DNA from: Brasenia schreberi
Lineage: Eukaryota > Streptophyta > Magnoliopsida > Nymphaeales > Cabombaceae
Length of the DNA: 64,000 bases
Assembly (NCBI GenBank): GCA_036023115.1
Contig: JAYKKT010000041.1
Span: forward strand, 6,064,501 to 6,128,500
Reading direction: 5' to 3'
Position numbers and translations under genes: made by a program. The notes under the pieces are model-generated. The model ran no database searches. It worked only from the letters and a program-made list of their open reading frames with translations, and was not told the origin of the DNA. Numbering within the stretch: position 1 is the stretch's first letter; every line of letters starts with the position of its first letter. Below, piece by piece: positions 46,648 to 57,955 of this stretch.

Positions 46648-46655
46648 TATAAATA
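46648..46655 (+). promoter_or_regulatory. TATA box of the element B LTR
   Basis: TTTGCCTATAAATAGAGGTG, just after the AAATCC-rich block; same arrangement in the element C LTR at 60245. Confidence 0.75.
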
Positions 46656-47079
46656 GAGGTGAGGGGGTGCCATAAGTTTACGTGAAATTGAAATTGAGAG
46701 GATTGGGAAGAGAGAGAATGAATGGAAGGCATAAAGTAGATATGGTGGGCCATAGCCATGTGGGTTTGATCATGGGCATGGGTTCAAGCCTTGTATGAAC
46801 CTAGGCTCAAACCAAAGGGCTGCACCAACTTGAAGAAGGGCTTTACAAAGGCATGGAAGCATGGGCTACGCGTGGTGGACCGGCTCCAAGAGGTAGGTCT
46901 CTCAACCTCACCCTAACCTAGCCTAAACCACCTAACCGACCCCCCTAAACCTAACCCAAAACTAGCCTAGACCTAGTCCCTTTCACCTAAACCGACTCAA
47001 ACTCCCCTAACCGACCTAACCTAAACCCCCTAACCGAGTGCACTTTGCACTCGATTTTTTGTCCTACACTCCCCCTAGA

Positions 47080-47520
47080 CACCACCCGGCTCACTTACAT
47101 CCCGATGCACCTAGTGCCACACTACATTAACTCCCGGCGCACCTAGCGCCACACTGCCACAGCACCCGGCCACCCTAACACCATCCTCCATCACCTTCCT
47201 ACCGTGACCACCCACCTGCCACCTTTCAATACCCGACTCCCTACAGGTGCACCTGCAGCCTGTCGTCCCAGCCGCACCCCATCACACCACACCTGTCGCA
47301 ACGTCCCACTCCACTACCGCACCTAGCGCCACTCCAATACCCCCGCAGCACCCTAGTGCTGCAGCCTAGTGCCGCACCTTTGCCCCCCGGCACACCCAGC
47401 GCCACACCATACTGTCCCCTAGCGCCACACCCCCACACTGCCACAGCCTCATACTGTCCCGGCATGCCTGCAGCCTGTTGAACTGCACCCCAACTCCTAG
47501 CCCTCACCTTGGCCGTGAAC
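47080..47520. repeat. C-rich CACCTAGCGCCAC minisatellite in the LTR
   Basis: Degenerate units with GCACCTAGCGCCACAC and CTGCCACAGC recur many times. The equivalents are at 10030-10560 (plus) and 59690-59900 (minus). Open frames over it are simple-repeat artefacts. Confidence 0.8.
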
Positions 47521-49025
47521 TAACCTAGCTCCCATCCCATCACCTAAGACCATATCTTAACCGAGACCTGGCCAACTGCATCCCTTCTCCTTAGTGTCGA
47601 TTAGGACCAGCCCTTACCTTGGACGTGACTTACCTTAGCCAACCCACACCTTGGCTGAACCTAAGCCCTTCCTAAGCTCAAACATCTGGCTGCCCCCAAG
47701 CATACTCTAAGCCTAAATTCATGTCTAAACCCACCTAGGGAGACCCATCTCTTGGCTGCCAAGGTGGACGAAGCCGAGCAAGTTGAGAGGAAAAGTCGAT
47801 CACTTGTAAGTGTTTAAATTCGATTTTTACCTTACTCATTTCAAATTCAATTCAATTCGATACGGGGTTGTAATAATGGAGCGTAGTCTCTCCCCGAAAT
47901 GTAATATTTGTGCTTGATACACAAAGCACACACGTACACTTGAGTCATATTACTCTTAGACGTACACAAAATACCCACGTGCACTTGAGCCTTTCCGTTC
48001 TTAATTGCACACGATTGCACACACATTGAGCCTTTCTGCTCTTAAGCTAAAGTATATATTTCCCTTTGGGTATTTACTTTAGTGAAAGCTGTGTGAGTTT
48101 CAATTCAATTCGGGTTGTTACATTCACGTCGTGTGAGTTTGTCATTTAAATTTCACACTCATACACAAAAGTACTTGAGCATTTGCTCCACACTCTCATG
48201 CACATTTTGAGCCTTTGTTAGTCATAAGATATAGCATACTTATATATTTTCTAGCTGCGTGAGTTTTACATTCAGTCATGTACGCACTTACATTTTCGGG
48301 TGGGTTCAACTCAAGTTGTGTGAGTTGTCTTTACATTTACACACCAAAAGCACTCACTCACAATTAAGCCTTTCCGCTCTTACTATATACTTATATTTCA
48401 ATTTTGGCAAGTTCAATTCAAGTCGTGTGAGTTGTCTTTCTATTTACACACTAAAAGCACTCACTCACAATTGAGCCTTTCCGCTCTTAAGATATAAGTA
48501 TATTTTAATTCTGCAATTTACATTTAAGTTGTGTGAGTTGCTTTCAATTCGAGCCTAGCTCACATCATCATATCAAACCCGAAAAATATTTGTGTATCCT
48601 TACATTCACGCGTTTTCAAAAGAAACCCTGAATCTACACTCAAACACGCTGAAATTAGGCCACTTATACACACACATATTCGGCCCAAATAGCTTAAAAC
48701 TCAAAGACTTGAAATCGTCCAGCCCCGTACATAAAATTTGCAAACTTAGGCAAAACTCGAGTTTTCAAAACACTTGTTTCCTTTCAAAGAGTCAAAATTG
48801 TTTTATCAACATCTATAAAGCGCTTAAACTAACCCTTGAGCTCCGGTTCAAGAAGGTTTAAAGCGAAAAGATCCTACTTGCTCACAGTTGCCTTAAAAAC
48901 ATCAGATATTTCAAAAAACTTCGCTAGCTTGAGCAAGCTAGCTGGCACGCCAATAGAAACGATGTAGGTTTAAAAAGGTTCATTTCTGGCTTCAAAACCA
49001 GAAGTGACAATTTTCGTTGTTTATA

Positions 49026-49052
49026 GATTTGGCACGCCCAGTGGGACTCGAG
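49026..49052 (+). other. Primer-binding-site region of element B
   Basis: TTTGGCACGCCCAGTGGGAC directly after the LTR end, the best-preserved form of this site in the window. Confidence 0.78.
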
Positions 49053-49159
49053 ACTTGAAAAGTTGATTAAACAAGCAGAACTCTACGAAATTTTTCCAAA
49101 AGTGTTAAAATTTTCACCTAAATTGTATTTATAGAATTTTTAAAACCTTTGGTTGAGTC

Positions 49160-50280
49160 ATGTCTAGTTTAGGCTCTAACGAAGTAACTAGCCGGGCCTC
49201 GCGCTCGTCAAGTTCCCTTTCTAAAAAGATTTCAAAATCTCAAATAAAATATAAAAGAGAAGAGTTAGAAAACTTGCATAGGGAATTCGAGGCTAAGATA
49301 GACGCAAGAATCGAAACCCTTAGCCAAGAGGCTGAGGCGGGGGACTCTTGTTCGTCACATGGCGAACTTGCCAAAGCCAAGAAAAGAACTACAAAAGCAA
49401 GAAAACCCAAGGAAACCTCCGCAATGGAGGGGGACCAATACCACGATTCCTTCACACTGAAGGATCGTAAAGCCCTTCAACAACTGTTGAGAGGGAAAAT
49501 AAAGAAAATAAATCGTACGCCCTGTCTGACTTCCTTCCATCTGATTATGAAATAGACAGCAACGATGACGTACCGAATTTCCATCGGTATGATGGCACGG
49601 GGGATCCTCGATCCCACTTGCAACTCTTTTCGTGCTGAGCCCACAAGAAAAAGAGGGACTCTGCGAAATGGATTTATTGGTTCCTCCTTTCTCTCAAGGG
49701 GACTGCTTCAAAATGGCTTGCTTCCTACGACTTAAGCCAGTTTTCTACTTTTAAAGAGTTAGCAAACTGCTTTATGCAAAGATTTTCGCATAATGTGGAA
49801 GTTACGCCCACTTTGAACACCTTGAGGGACACGAAACAAGCCTCGAACGAGGACGTACATGCGTTCATTGTTCGATGGAGGTCCCTCCTTGGGCAAATAA
49901 ATGAGCCCATCTCTGAAGGATGCGCAGTCATGCTCATCCTTGAAAATTTTAAAACGGAGATCAAGACTCTTCTCTCTTTACACAAAATTTCTACCTTCCA
50001 TAAGTTAATAAAAAAGGCTTCGTTATTTGAAACCAATCTGAAAAAGGGAGTCTATGACGACTTGTGGAAGGGGAAAATACTTCAAAAAATGAGATTTGAA
50101 AACCCGGAACTTACGAGCCACCCATGACGGACAAAGGGGCAAAACCCCAAAAGATTGCAAATGTCTGAGTGGAGTCGAGCCCGGCGGGCACTTCAAAAAA
50201 TCTCGAACACCAAAAAAATGAAAAAAATGAAATTTTCAAAAAAACTTTGAAAAACGGGAGTATACCCCACTGGGGCAACC
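49160..50280 (+). pseudogene. Gag N-terminal and capsid region, element B
   Basis: ATG at 49160: MSSLGSNEVTSRASRSSSSL, a charged coil (ENLHREFEAKIDARIETLSQ), TSAMEGDQYHDSFTLKDRK, then a frame change near 49505 and a TGA near 49637. The capsid core is open from 49774 (MQRFSHNVEVTPTLNTLRD to KKGVYDDLWKGK), ending at a frame change near 50120. It would form the particle; the breaks prevent a full product. Confidence 0.87.
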
Positions 50281-50284
50281 TATC

Positions 50285-50914
50285 TTGGAAGTCCTAGACC
50301 TCCTACTTGCCCAAGGCTTGGTGATACTCCCAGAAATTCCTGAGAGGACCCCGCCAAAAGAGAGGTTTTTGAACCGATATTGTAAGTATCATCGACTCAA
50401 AGGCCATGATACGAACAAATGTTTTTCCCTTTTGAACAAAATTGAAAACTTGATTGAGCAAGGCCGGCTCCAGGTCACTGAAGAACCTGAGCCTGCCCAA
50501 GCTGTGCTCAAAGAACCCTTCCTCAACCACACAAGTACCAGTGGGAAGGAAAAAGAGGTGTGTGCTTTCGCAACCTCCAAAGGTTTTGTGCATTCATATT
50601 CTGGCTTCACTACTTGTCCACCATCTCTCATCATTTATAAGAAAGTCGCCCAAGTAGTGATCCGGGGAGCGCTTAGAGTCCCACCCCCGGCTAGAGCCGT
50701 CTTAAGAATTTTGGGTGCTCCAAAGCACACAAATAGTGCCAACTTAGGAGTGAGACTTAGGCAAAGTGTAGGGGAGGTGACCAGGTCCAGGAGGATCTAT
50801 CAACCCCAACACTTAGAAAAAACTGCTAAAAAAGTGGTCAGTGTTCTTGGTCCTTCAAAAGCATGCATTCCTAAGATTTTGCAAATCTTGGACAAAGGTA
50901 AAAAAAACATATGA
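50285..50914 (+). pseudogene. Gag nucleocapsid knuckle and hinge, element B
   Basis: 209 open residues: LDLLLAQGLVILPEIPERTP, the knuckle CKYHRLKGHDTNKC (50379-50430; C-x2-H-x4-H-x4-C), FSLLNKIENLIEQGRLQV, a hinge with RSRRIYQPQHL, and KKVVSVLGPSKACIPKI. The start at 50285 is only the first Met of the frame; the segment was part of gag-pol. Confidence 0.83.
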
Positions 50915-51059
50915 TTTGAAAATCACAAACAATAAACATGTCCATCCTAGGCATACAAATACCTTGCATTTTAGAAAAAATCTTAGAGAGAGCCAAGGTT
51001 AACTCGAGTATAGTTGCACCCATCTGTGCAAAAACGCTAATTGTGTTTTTGGAAGATGA

Positions 51060-51500
51060 AATCGAAAGACCGTATGAAACCCACAACCAAGCCCTACATA
51101 TCTAGGTGGTATTGAATCACCATCCTCTAGATAGGTGCTTAGTTGATGGAGGAGGAGGTCTCAACATCCTTCCATTGCATGTGGCATGTCAAATTGGAGT
51201 CACCTTGGCTTCCGTAAATCCAAGCCCCATCATTATCACTAGATACGATGGGAATGCGTCAAAACCTTTGGGAGCCATAGAGTTACCTATGGTAATTGGG
51301 AGAATAACCCATGCAGGGGTGTTCCATGTCTTAGACATACACCCCCACTACAACCTACTTCTCGGAAGACCCTAGATACGTAGCCTTTGTGCTGTGCCAT
51401 CCATCTTCTATAGGTGTGCGAAAATCCCCACGAAAATGAAATCGTGATAATCCTGGGTGAGAGACACCCACAACTAAGGGGAGTTCAAAACTTCCCTTGC
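51060..51500 (+). pseudogene. Aspartic protease of element B
   Basis: HNQALHI, a TAG at 51103, VVLNHHPLDRCLVDGGGGLN with the catalytic Asp (about 51139), IIITRYDGNASKPLGAIEL, HPHYNLLLGRP, then a TAG at 51373 where element D has Trp. The segment between hinge and protease is shortened (about 50915-51060) relative to element D. Confidence 0.85.
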
Positions 51501-51507
51501 TTGTCAA

Positions 51508-51960
51508 GTGAAAAAGGCCTACGGGGCCAACCCCATCAAATCCATAGACGAACCATACGAGTTCGTCCCCCAAAACCCTAGGACTGTTGTGTACATCAAG
51601 GGGCAACCCAAGGCTGGCCCAAAAGGCATGACTATCCTAGGCAAATCCAAACTCCCTATATTTCCAAAACCCCTAAACCGAAAACCATTTGAGCATGCCA
51701 TGGATGACAACAAGTTCCAAGGTCATCCTTTGTACAAAGAGTTTTCAAAAATAAGAAAACCTTGGAATATGCTACTCAACATGGGCTACATGCTCTACCA
51801 GAGTTTAGGGACAAAAAACAATGGTCGTCTAGAGCCTATCTTCCCAAATCTTATCCGAATAGGTATGAGATAGGATCTATCCCCACCATACCCCCAGAGC
51901 ACCACCCACGACCACTTGGGTCAAGGGTGCCCTAGAGCCTATTAAAACCGAGACCTATGG
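51508..51960 (+). pseudogene. G-patch-like segment, element B
   Basis: 121 open residues with HAMDDNKFQGHPLYKEFSKI, WNMLLNMGYMLYQSLGTKNN, then a Pro-rich tail. The family G-patch-like core is preserved only in part. Followed by the Lys-rich linker. Confidence 0.6.
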
Positions 51961-52009
51961 TTTAGATCTCTTGTTTAGAGACTAATTCATGGCGTTTTCT
52001 TTGTAGGTG

Positions 52010-52300
52010 TGATGGAAGACCCCTCTTTTAAACAAAAAACCAAAAAAATTATAAATTTGCAAAAACCAAAAACATTGAAAATTTGTAAAAATACCAAAAA
52101 GGTACATACCAGCTCCTAGTAGAAATTTGGGAAAAACCAAGGATTTTGAAGAAAAAATTGTCTTCATAAAAGGACCAAAATCTTCAAAACCTATAGAAAT
52201 TCCAAAACCAAAACCAGGTGTTTGTAAAAACCATGCATTAACTCCAAATTCCCTAGGATTTAAAATTCTCGAGAATGATCAAAGCACGGAGGAGGATCCC
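52010..52300 (+). pseudogene. Lys-rich linker and acidic spacer before RT, element B
   Basis: MEDPSFKQKTKKIINLQKPK, a frame change near 52120, then ENDQSTEEDPLFLEEDQTSE. Equivalent to 1449-1895; the repeat units are fewer. Confidence 0.6.
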
Positions 52301-53305
52301 CTTTTTCTTGAGGAGGATCAAACCTCCGAGCTTCCTGAGTTTAACAAAATTCTCGATTTGGAAAAACCTTCGAATTCTGTAGGAGAGGATTTCATAGAAA
52401 TCGACCTAGGGAGTAAAGAAAAACCAAAGTGTGTTAAGATAGGCACATGTCTGCATGAGCATGAAAAAGCATCATTCATTGCATTCTTGAAAGCCTACCT
52501 TGACGTTTTTGCATGGACATACGAAGACATGCCGGGTCTAGACCCAAAAATTGTAGAGCATTGTCTTTCCCTAGATTCAGAGTCAAAACCCCTAAAACAA
52601 AAGCTTAGAAAGATCCTCCCGAACGTACACTCTCAAGTGAAAGAGGATTTAGAAGATCTACTTAAAGCTGGTTTTATAAAACCCATTGCGTATTTTGATT
52701 GGCTTTCCAACATTGTTGTAGTTAGAAAATCCAATGTGAAAATTCGAATTTGCATTAATTTTAGAAATCTGAACAAAGTCACGCCAAAGGATAACTTTCC
52801 TTTGCCAAACATTGATTTGATAGTCGATAGTACTGCAAATCATGAAATGTTTTCCTTTATGGATGGCTACTCGGGTTATAATCAAATCAAGTTAGCCCCA
52901 AGAGACCAGGCTAAAACTGCTTTTACCACACCCTAGGGCACATACTGCTATACAGTCATGCCCTTTGGTTTGAAAAACGCCGGTGCCACATACCAAAGAG
53001 CCATGACTATGATCTTTCATGATCAAATTCATGAGCTCTTAGAAGTGTATGTGGATGATCTCTTGGTAAAATAAAAAACCCGATGCATACACATCGAATC
53101 TTTACAAAAAGTTTTCGAAAGACTAAAGCTTTATAAAGTGAAACTAAACCCTCAAAAGTACGTCTTCGGAGTAGAATCCGGCAAGCTTTTAGGTTTTATG
53201 GTAAGGCAAAGGGGCATTGAAGTCAACCCCTCTAAGTGTCGAGCCATCATAGATATGCCTCCACCCTCCAATTTAACTCAAATCTGAAGCCTATAAGGTC
53301 GCCTC
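52301..53305 (+). pseudogene. Reverse transcriptase of element B
   Basis: HEHEKASFIAFLKAYLDVFAW, LLKAGFIKPIAYFDWLSN, ICINFRNLNKVTPKDNFPLP, FMDGYSGYNQIKLAPRD and FTTP, then TAG at 52934 (Trp in element A), PFGLKNAGATYQRAMT, YVDDLLVK (about 53046-53070) and TAA at 53072-53074 (Ser in element A). Note Asn in ICINF where element A has Asp. The YVDD Asp pair is intact. Confidence 0.9.
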
Positions 53306-53850
53306 CAATTGAATAGAAGGTTTATTTCAAAACTCACAATGACATGCGAACCTTTCAATAAGCTTTTAAGAAAAGGGGTGAAATTTTTGTGGGACAACGA
53401 TTGCCAAAAAGCTTTCGAAAGGTTAAAAGCATATTTGGTTAATCCTCCAGTTTTAAACCCTCCAAAGCAAGGAAAACCTCTTTTACTTTATATTTCTGTG
53501 CATACGAATGCTTTGGGTGCCTTATTAGCTCAATATGAAGATGATACCCATAAAGAGTATGTCATTTACTATATTTTAAAAACTCTATTAGCTTATGAAA
53601 GAAACTATCAAGCCATGGAGAAGACGTGCTTAGCCTTGGTATGGGCTTGCCAAAAATTTCGACATTACTTCCTAGATCATGAGATCTAGATAGTGTCTAG
53701 GCTTGATCCAGTCAAGCATTTGTTTGAAAAACCTATCCTCACAGGTAGGCTGGGTAAATGGCAGCTCCTCTTAATGGAGTATGACCTGAAATTCCACCAT
53801 CAAACCTCCATCAAGGGGCAAGCCCTAGCTGACTATGTGGCTGATTTCCC
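53306..53850 (+). pseudogene. First RNase H of element B
   Basis: CEPFNKLLRKGVKFLWDN, PLLLYISVHTNALGALLAQ, TLLAYERNYQAMEKTCLALV, ACQKFRHYFLDHEI, then TAG at 53687 (Trp in element A), then FEKPILTGRLGKWQLLLMEY and FHHQTSIKGQALADYVADFP. The Asp expected before the GALLAQ helix is replaced (SVHTNAL). Confidence 0.88.
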
Positions 53851-53949
53851 TTTAGAGGATTCATATCCCACACTTGATGAAATGCTCGATGAAGGCATCT
53901 TTCAAAATCAATTTAAAAACCACATTTTGGCAAACTGCTTAAATGAAAA

Positions 53950-54335
53950 CCAAGGGTGGAAGATGCACTTCGATGGAGCATGAAACCAAAGAGGGGCTGG
54001 GGCAGGAATCATCCTCATATCCCCTAAAAAGGGAGAAATTCCCATTCCCATTCTCCTAGATTTCAAATGTTCTAACAATACAGCCGAGTATGAAGCACTC
54101 ATACAAGGCTTGAAAATCTCGAAAACTCTAGGGGTATCATGCATTGAAGCCTTTGGAGATTCTTTACTTGTCATAAACCAAGTGTTAAAAATTTGGCAAA
54201 AAACTTCTTCCATACCACGAATTGGCCACCAAGCTGGTCGATTCATTCCAATCGTGTACAGTCACACACATAGGAAGAGAGGATAATGGCATAGCCGATG
54301 CCCTCTCATCCATAGGCTCAGCCCTAAGGGTCGAT
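53950..54335 (+). pseudogene. Second (archaeal-type) RNase H of element B
   Basis: MHFDGA (Asp at about 53973), TGA at 53981, then NQRGAGAGIIL, NNTAEYEALIQGLKISKTLG with the catalytic Glu, EAFGDSLLVINQVLK with the second Asp, a frame change near 54200, and VTHIGREDNGIADALSS with the last Asp. All four metal-binding positions are visible. This extra domain is a hallmark of the Tat lineage; it is thought to take over from the first RNase H. Confidence 0.9.
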
Positions 54336-55313
54336 CCCACTTTGGGAACTTGATCCTTAGAAATATGGCACTCACCCACTCCATCCATGCACGATTTGGA
54401 GATTTGCCAAAACAACCCAACATCTACTGAAAAACCCTGGTTTCAAGACATTAAATATTTCTTAGAAAATGGAGGATTTTCAGAATTCGCTTCATCTAAA
54501 GACAAAGCTTTTATTCGAAAGATTTCAACCTGATACATGAATTTGGGAGAAATTCTTTATAAAAAGAGTTTTACTGGTATCTTACTGAGGTGTATCGACC
54601 TTAAGGAGGCTAGGATGACAATGCATGAATTCCACGATGGAGAATGTGGAGGGCATGTAAATGCAAACATGATGGCAATGAAAATACTTAGAGCTGGTTA
54701 CTTTTGGTCCATTCTAAAGCAGAATTGCCATGACCATGTTAGGAAGTGTCGCCCATGTCAAGTGCATGGACACGCCATTCATATCCCATCATCCACCCTA
54801 CATTCCGTGGTCAGCCCATGGCCATTCACCATGTGGGCGTTCGACATCATAGGGCCAATTTTTCCAAATGCATCAAACGGGTATAGGTTTATCCTAGCAG
54901 CCACTGAATACTTTTCCAAATGGGTTGAAGCTACCTCCCTGACTAATGTCCAGGGGAAACATGTAGTGGCGTTCATTAGGAAAAATATCTTGGCTCAATT
55001 TGGAGTTCTAAGAGACCTAGTGTCTGATAATGGCACCCCCTTCAAGAACGAGAGAATGGTACAGTTATGCAACACTTATGGCATAACTCACCACTTCTCA
55101 TCGCCCTACTACCCTCAAGGCAACGGCCAAGCCGAAGCCACCAACAAGACTCTCATAAGCATTATTGAGAAAACTTTAGAGAAGGGCAGGACGTGGCATG
55201 AGAAGTTGGATGAAGCCTTATGGGCTTATAGGACTTCCATCCGGACTCCCACGAATGCCACGCCATTTGAGTTGGTCTATGGCACAAACGCTATTCTCCC
55301 CATTCATACATGA
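54336..55313 (+). pseudogene. Integrase zinc domain and catalytic core, element B
   Basis: After a linker (LEIWHSPTPSMHDLEI) and a TGA near 54534, the frame holds the zinc-binding HHCC (MHEFHDGECGGHVN, CHDHVRKCRPCQVHG) and the DDE core: WAFDIIGPIFPN (first Asp about 54843), SDNGTPFKN (second Asp about 55027) and GNGQAEATNKT (Glu about 55135). The core is intact over 258 residues; the frame ends at TGA 55311. It would insert the cDNA into the genome. Confidence 0.92.
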
Positions 55314-55685
55314 TTGCATTCATTTCATACATCCATTGCACTCGACCTTCCCGTAGAGACGCTTCAGCATGCTAGAATGGCCGAGCTTGATTTATTAGAT
55401 GAAAGAAGGCTCCTTGCCATGGATCATGCATATGCATACCGGCAAAGGATAGCCCGACATTATGAGAAGCATATGAGACCTCGCCACTTCAAAGTGGGAG
55501 ACCTTGTGCTAAAAACCATCCAACATCATGGCCCACATCCACTTGGAAAGTTGCAGCCCAAGTGGGATGGTCCTTATGTTGTACGTGGAACCACCACGAA
55601 CAATGCATACTGGTTAGTCGATGTTGAGGGTAGGAATTTAGCAAACCCTATGAATGCCCAATATTTGAAAAAATACCATGTATAG
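55314..55685 (+). pseudogene. Integrase C-terminal domain, element B
   Basis: Open 123-residue stretch: ARMAELDLLDERRLLAMDHA, RIARHYEKHMRPRHFKVGDL with the GPY/F-type module ending in PKWDGPYVVR, then NAQYLKKYHV and the stop of pol. Continues the core frame after one stop. No chromodomain is visible, as expected for this lineage. Confidence 0.88.
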
Positions 55686-56165
55686 GGTCTAAGCTAAATC
55701 CTAATACGAAAATATTTTTTGAAGAAATCTCCTTTGAAACTTCATGAGTGAGGATTATGGTACATCTTGCAACCTGAATAAGAGAATCGATGCTTGCGAA
55801 AAAGCGGAGTTTTCAAAAACAAATTGGTTACATTTCAAAAATTTTTCTTCTTACAAAGGAAGGCCTGGTTCAAAATAGCAAGATACTTGCAAGTAGCACG
55901 TGCTATTTCTAAATAGGCTGATCTGGGATGAATCGAGTAGATCATTGGGATAAGTCATTCCCTTCTTCTCTTCTCTTCTCTTCCCTAAAAGGAAAACTTG
56001 GCAAAAAGTGAAAAGGAAAACCCCTACAAAGTCTCTTTCCAAAAGAAAGCTGAATCAAAAGAAAAGGAAAAATCGTTTCTTCTATGCAAAAGAGGGAACA
56101 AAGAAAAAATACTCCCAAAGGGAGACCCTCTATGAAAAAAGGAAAAAATAGCCAAAAGCTCAAAA
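55686..56165 (+). other. 3' non-coding tail of element B
   Basis: Purine-rich stretches (AAAAGGAAAACTTGGCAAAA, AAAGGGAGACC) aligned with the reverse complement of 61810-62278 in element C. No gene. It ends by a jump into mid-LTR sequence at about 56165, so the normal polypurine tract and LTR start are missing. Confidence 0.75.
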
Positions 56166-57065
56166 GAGCACCTCATCACACCACACCTGCCGCAATGCCC
56201 CACTCCACTGCCGCACCTAGAAAGCTGTGTGAGTTGCAATTCAATTCGGGTTGTTACATTCACGTCGTGTGAGTTTGTCATTTAAATTTCACACTCATAC
56301 ACAAAAGTACTTGAGCATTTGCTCTACACTCTCATGCACATTTTGAGCCTTTGTTAGTCATAAGATATAGCATACTTATATATTTTCTAGCTGCGTGAGT
56401 TTTACATTCAGTCATGTACGCACTTACATTTCCGGGTGGGTTCAACTCAAGTTGTGTGAGTTGTCTTTACATTTACACACCAAAAGCACTCACTCACAAT
56501 TGAGCCTTTCCGCTCTTACTATATACTTATATTTCAATTTTGGCAAGTTCAATTCAAGTCGTGTGAGTTGTCTTTCTATTTACACACCAAAAGCACTCAC
56601 TCACAATTGAGCCTTTCCGCTCTTAAGATATAAGTATATTTCAATTCTACAATTTACATTTAAGTTGTGTGAGTTGCTTTCAATTCGAGCCTAACATCAT
56701 CATATCAAACCCAAAAAATATTTGTGCATCCTTGGATTCGCACGTTTTCAAAAGAAACCCTGAATCTACACTCAAACACGCTGAAATTAGGCCACTTATA
56801 CACAAACATATCCGGCCCAAATAGCTTAAAACTCAAAGACTTGGAATCGTCTAGCCCCGTACATAAAATTTGCAAACTTAGGCAAAACTCGAGTTTCCAA
56901 AACACTTGTATCCTTTCAAAGAGTCAAAATTATTTTATCAACGTCTATAAAGCGCTTAAACTGACCCTTGAGCACCGATTCGAGAAGGTTTAAAGTAAAA
57001 AGATCCCGCTTGCTCACAATTACCTTAAAAACATCAGATATTTCAAAAAGCTTCGCTAGCTTGAG
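56166..57065 (+). repeat. Reduced 3' LTR of element B
   Basis: 56166-56220 matches the C-rich block at about 47275-47335; 56221-57065 matches 48085-48930 at roughly 99% (about four differences in the first 420 bp). The first 1.25 kb, an internal 0.75 kb and the last ~95 bp of the LTR are deleted. It ends within GCTTGAGCAAGC and continues as element E gag. Confidence 0.87.
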
Positions 57066-57955
57066 CAAGCCCACTTTGAATACCTTAAGGGACACTAAAC
57101 AAGCACCTAATGAGTATGCTCAAGCATTCATCATTAGGTCGAGGTCACTCTTAGGGCAAGTGCGAGAGCCCATCTCAAAAGGATGTGCAGTAATGCTAAT
57201 CCTTGAAAATTTCAAAATAGATTTAAAAGTGCTTCTCTCCATACATGAAATATCAACGTTCCACAAATTAATCAAGAAGGCTTCCCTTTTCGAAGCTAAT
57301 TTGAAAAAGGGGGTCTATAAAGATTTGTGGAAAGAGAGAACTTTCCAAAAGACTCATTTCGAAAAGCTTGGGACATATGAGCAACCCACTGCGGACAATG
57401 GGGCAAAACCTCAAAAAGTAGCAAATGTCCGAGTGGAATAAAGCCCGATCGGCCCTTCTAAAAAGACCGAACAAAAACATGTTAAAAGCTTTAAAAGAAT
57501 TTCGAAAGGAGGGAGTTCACTCCATTAGGACAACCGATCACGGAAGTCCTAGACATCTTGCTGGCCTAGGGCATGGTCACCCTCCCCACTCTTCTCGAGG
57601 GGACACCCCCAAAAGAGAAATTTTTGAATGAATTTTGCAAGTATCATAGGCTCAAAGGCTATGACACAAATAAATGCTATGCACTTTTAAACAAAATCGA
57701 GGACTTGATAGAGCAAAGAAGGCTCCACGTCACGGAGGAACCGAAGCCCTCCCAAGCAATTTTGAAAGAACCCTTCCCCAACCACACAAGCACCAACGGG
57801 AAGGACAAAGAGGTACGCTCTCTCTCACCCAAAACTCATGGAATGGAGCATGCATTGCATACGGTACATGCTACTTACCACACAATACTTGCTCTTGTAA
57901 TAAAAAAAGCCAAGCAAGTAGTGATCCGGGGAGCGCTTAGGGTCTCGCCCCCACC
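57066..57955 (+). pseudogene. Element E gag, second part
   Basis: Resumes at the point where 46022 stopped, less about 10 bp: CCACTTTGAATACC (TLNTLRDTKQAPNEYAQAFI), EPISKGCAVMLILENFKIDL, KKGVYKDLWKERTF, then frame changes and the knuckle CKYHRLKGYDTNKC (57640-57682), YALLNKIEDLIEQRRLHV, and a hinge. It is cut at about 57955 by the element C LTR. Confidence 0.86.

Larger units (their letters stand above)
46023..49025 (+). repeat. 5' LTR of element B (3.0 kb)
   Basis: Starts TGTAAACACCCCAAAATT and ends GTTGTTTATA before the primer site. In order: an AAATCC-rich block (46530-46630), TATA at 46648, a CCTAACC-rich block (46905-47035), a C-rich CACCTAGCGCC block (47080-47520), the GGTTGTAATAATGGAGCG block (47866), ~107 bp subrepeats (48000-48560), and the LTR end segment with GCTAGCTGGCACGCC (48937). 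Confidence 0.92.
46023..57065 (+). mobile_element. Element B: most complete Tat-lineage retrotransposon, nested in element E
   Basis: 5' LTR (46023-49025), primer site, gag, protease, G-patch-like segment, linker, RT, RNase H, second RNase H, integrase, 3' tail and a reduced 3' LTR (56166-57065). It sits in the gag of element E, whose sequence resumes directly afterwards. Stops in gag, protease, RT, both RNase H regions and integrase make it non-coding as a whole. Several of these are Trp codons changed to TAG or TGA. Confidence 0.92.

Noticed and set aside
47241..47507. Open frames over the C-rich LTR block, also at 10066-10251 and 13132-13470.
   Set aside because: Simple-sequence frames without domains, located inside LTR repeats.
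54779..54976. Antisense frames over integrase, RT and gag.
   Set aside because: Shadows of conserved pol and gag sequence.
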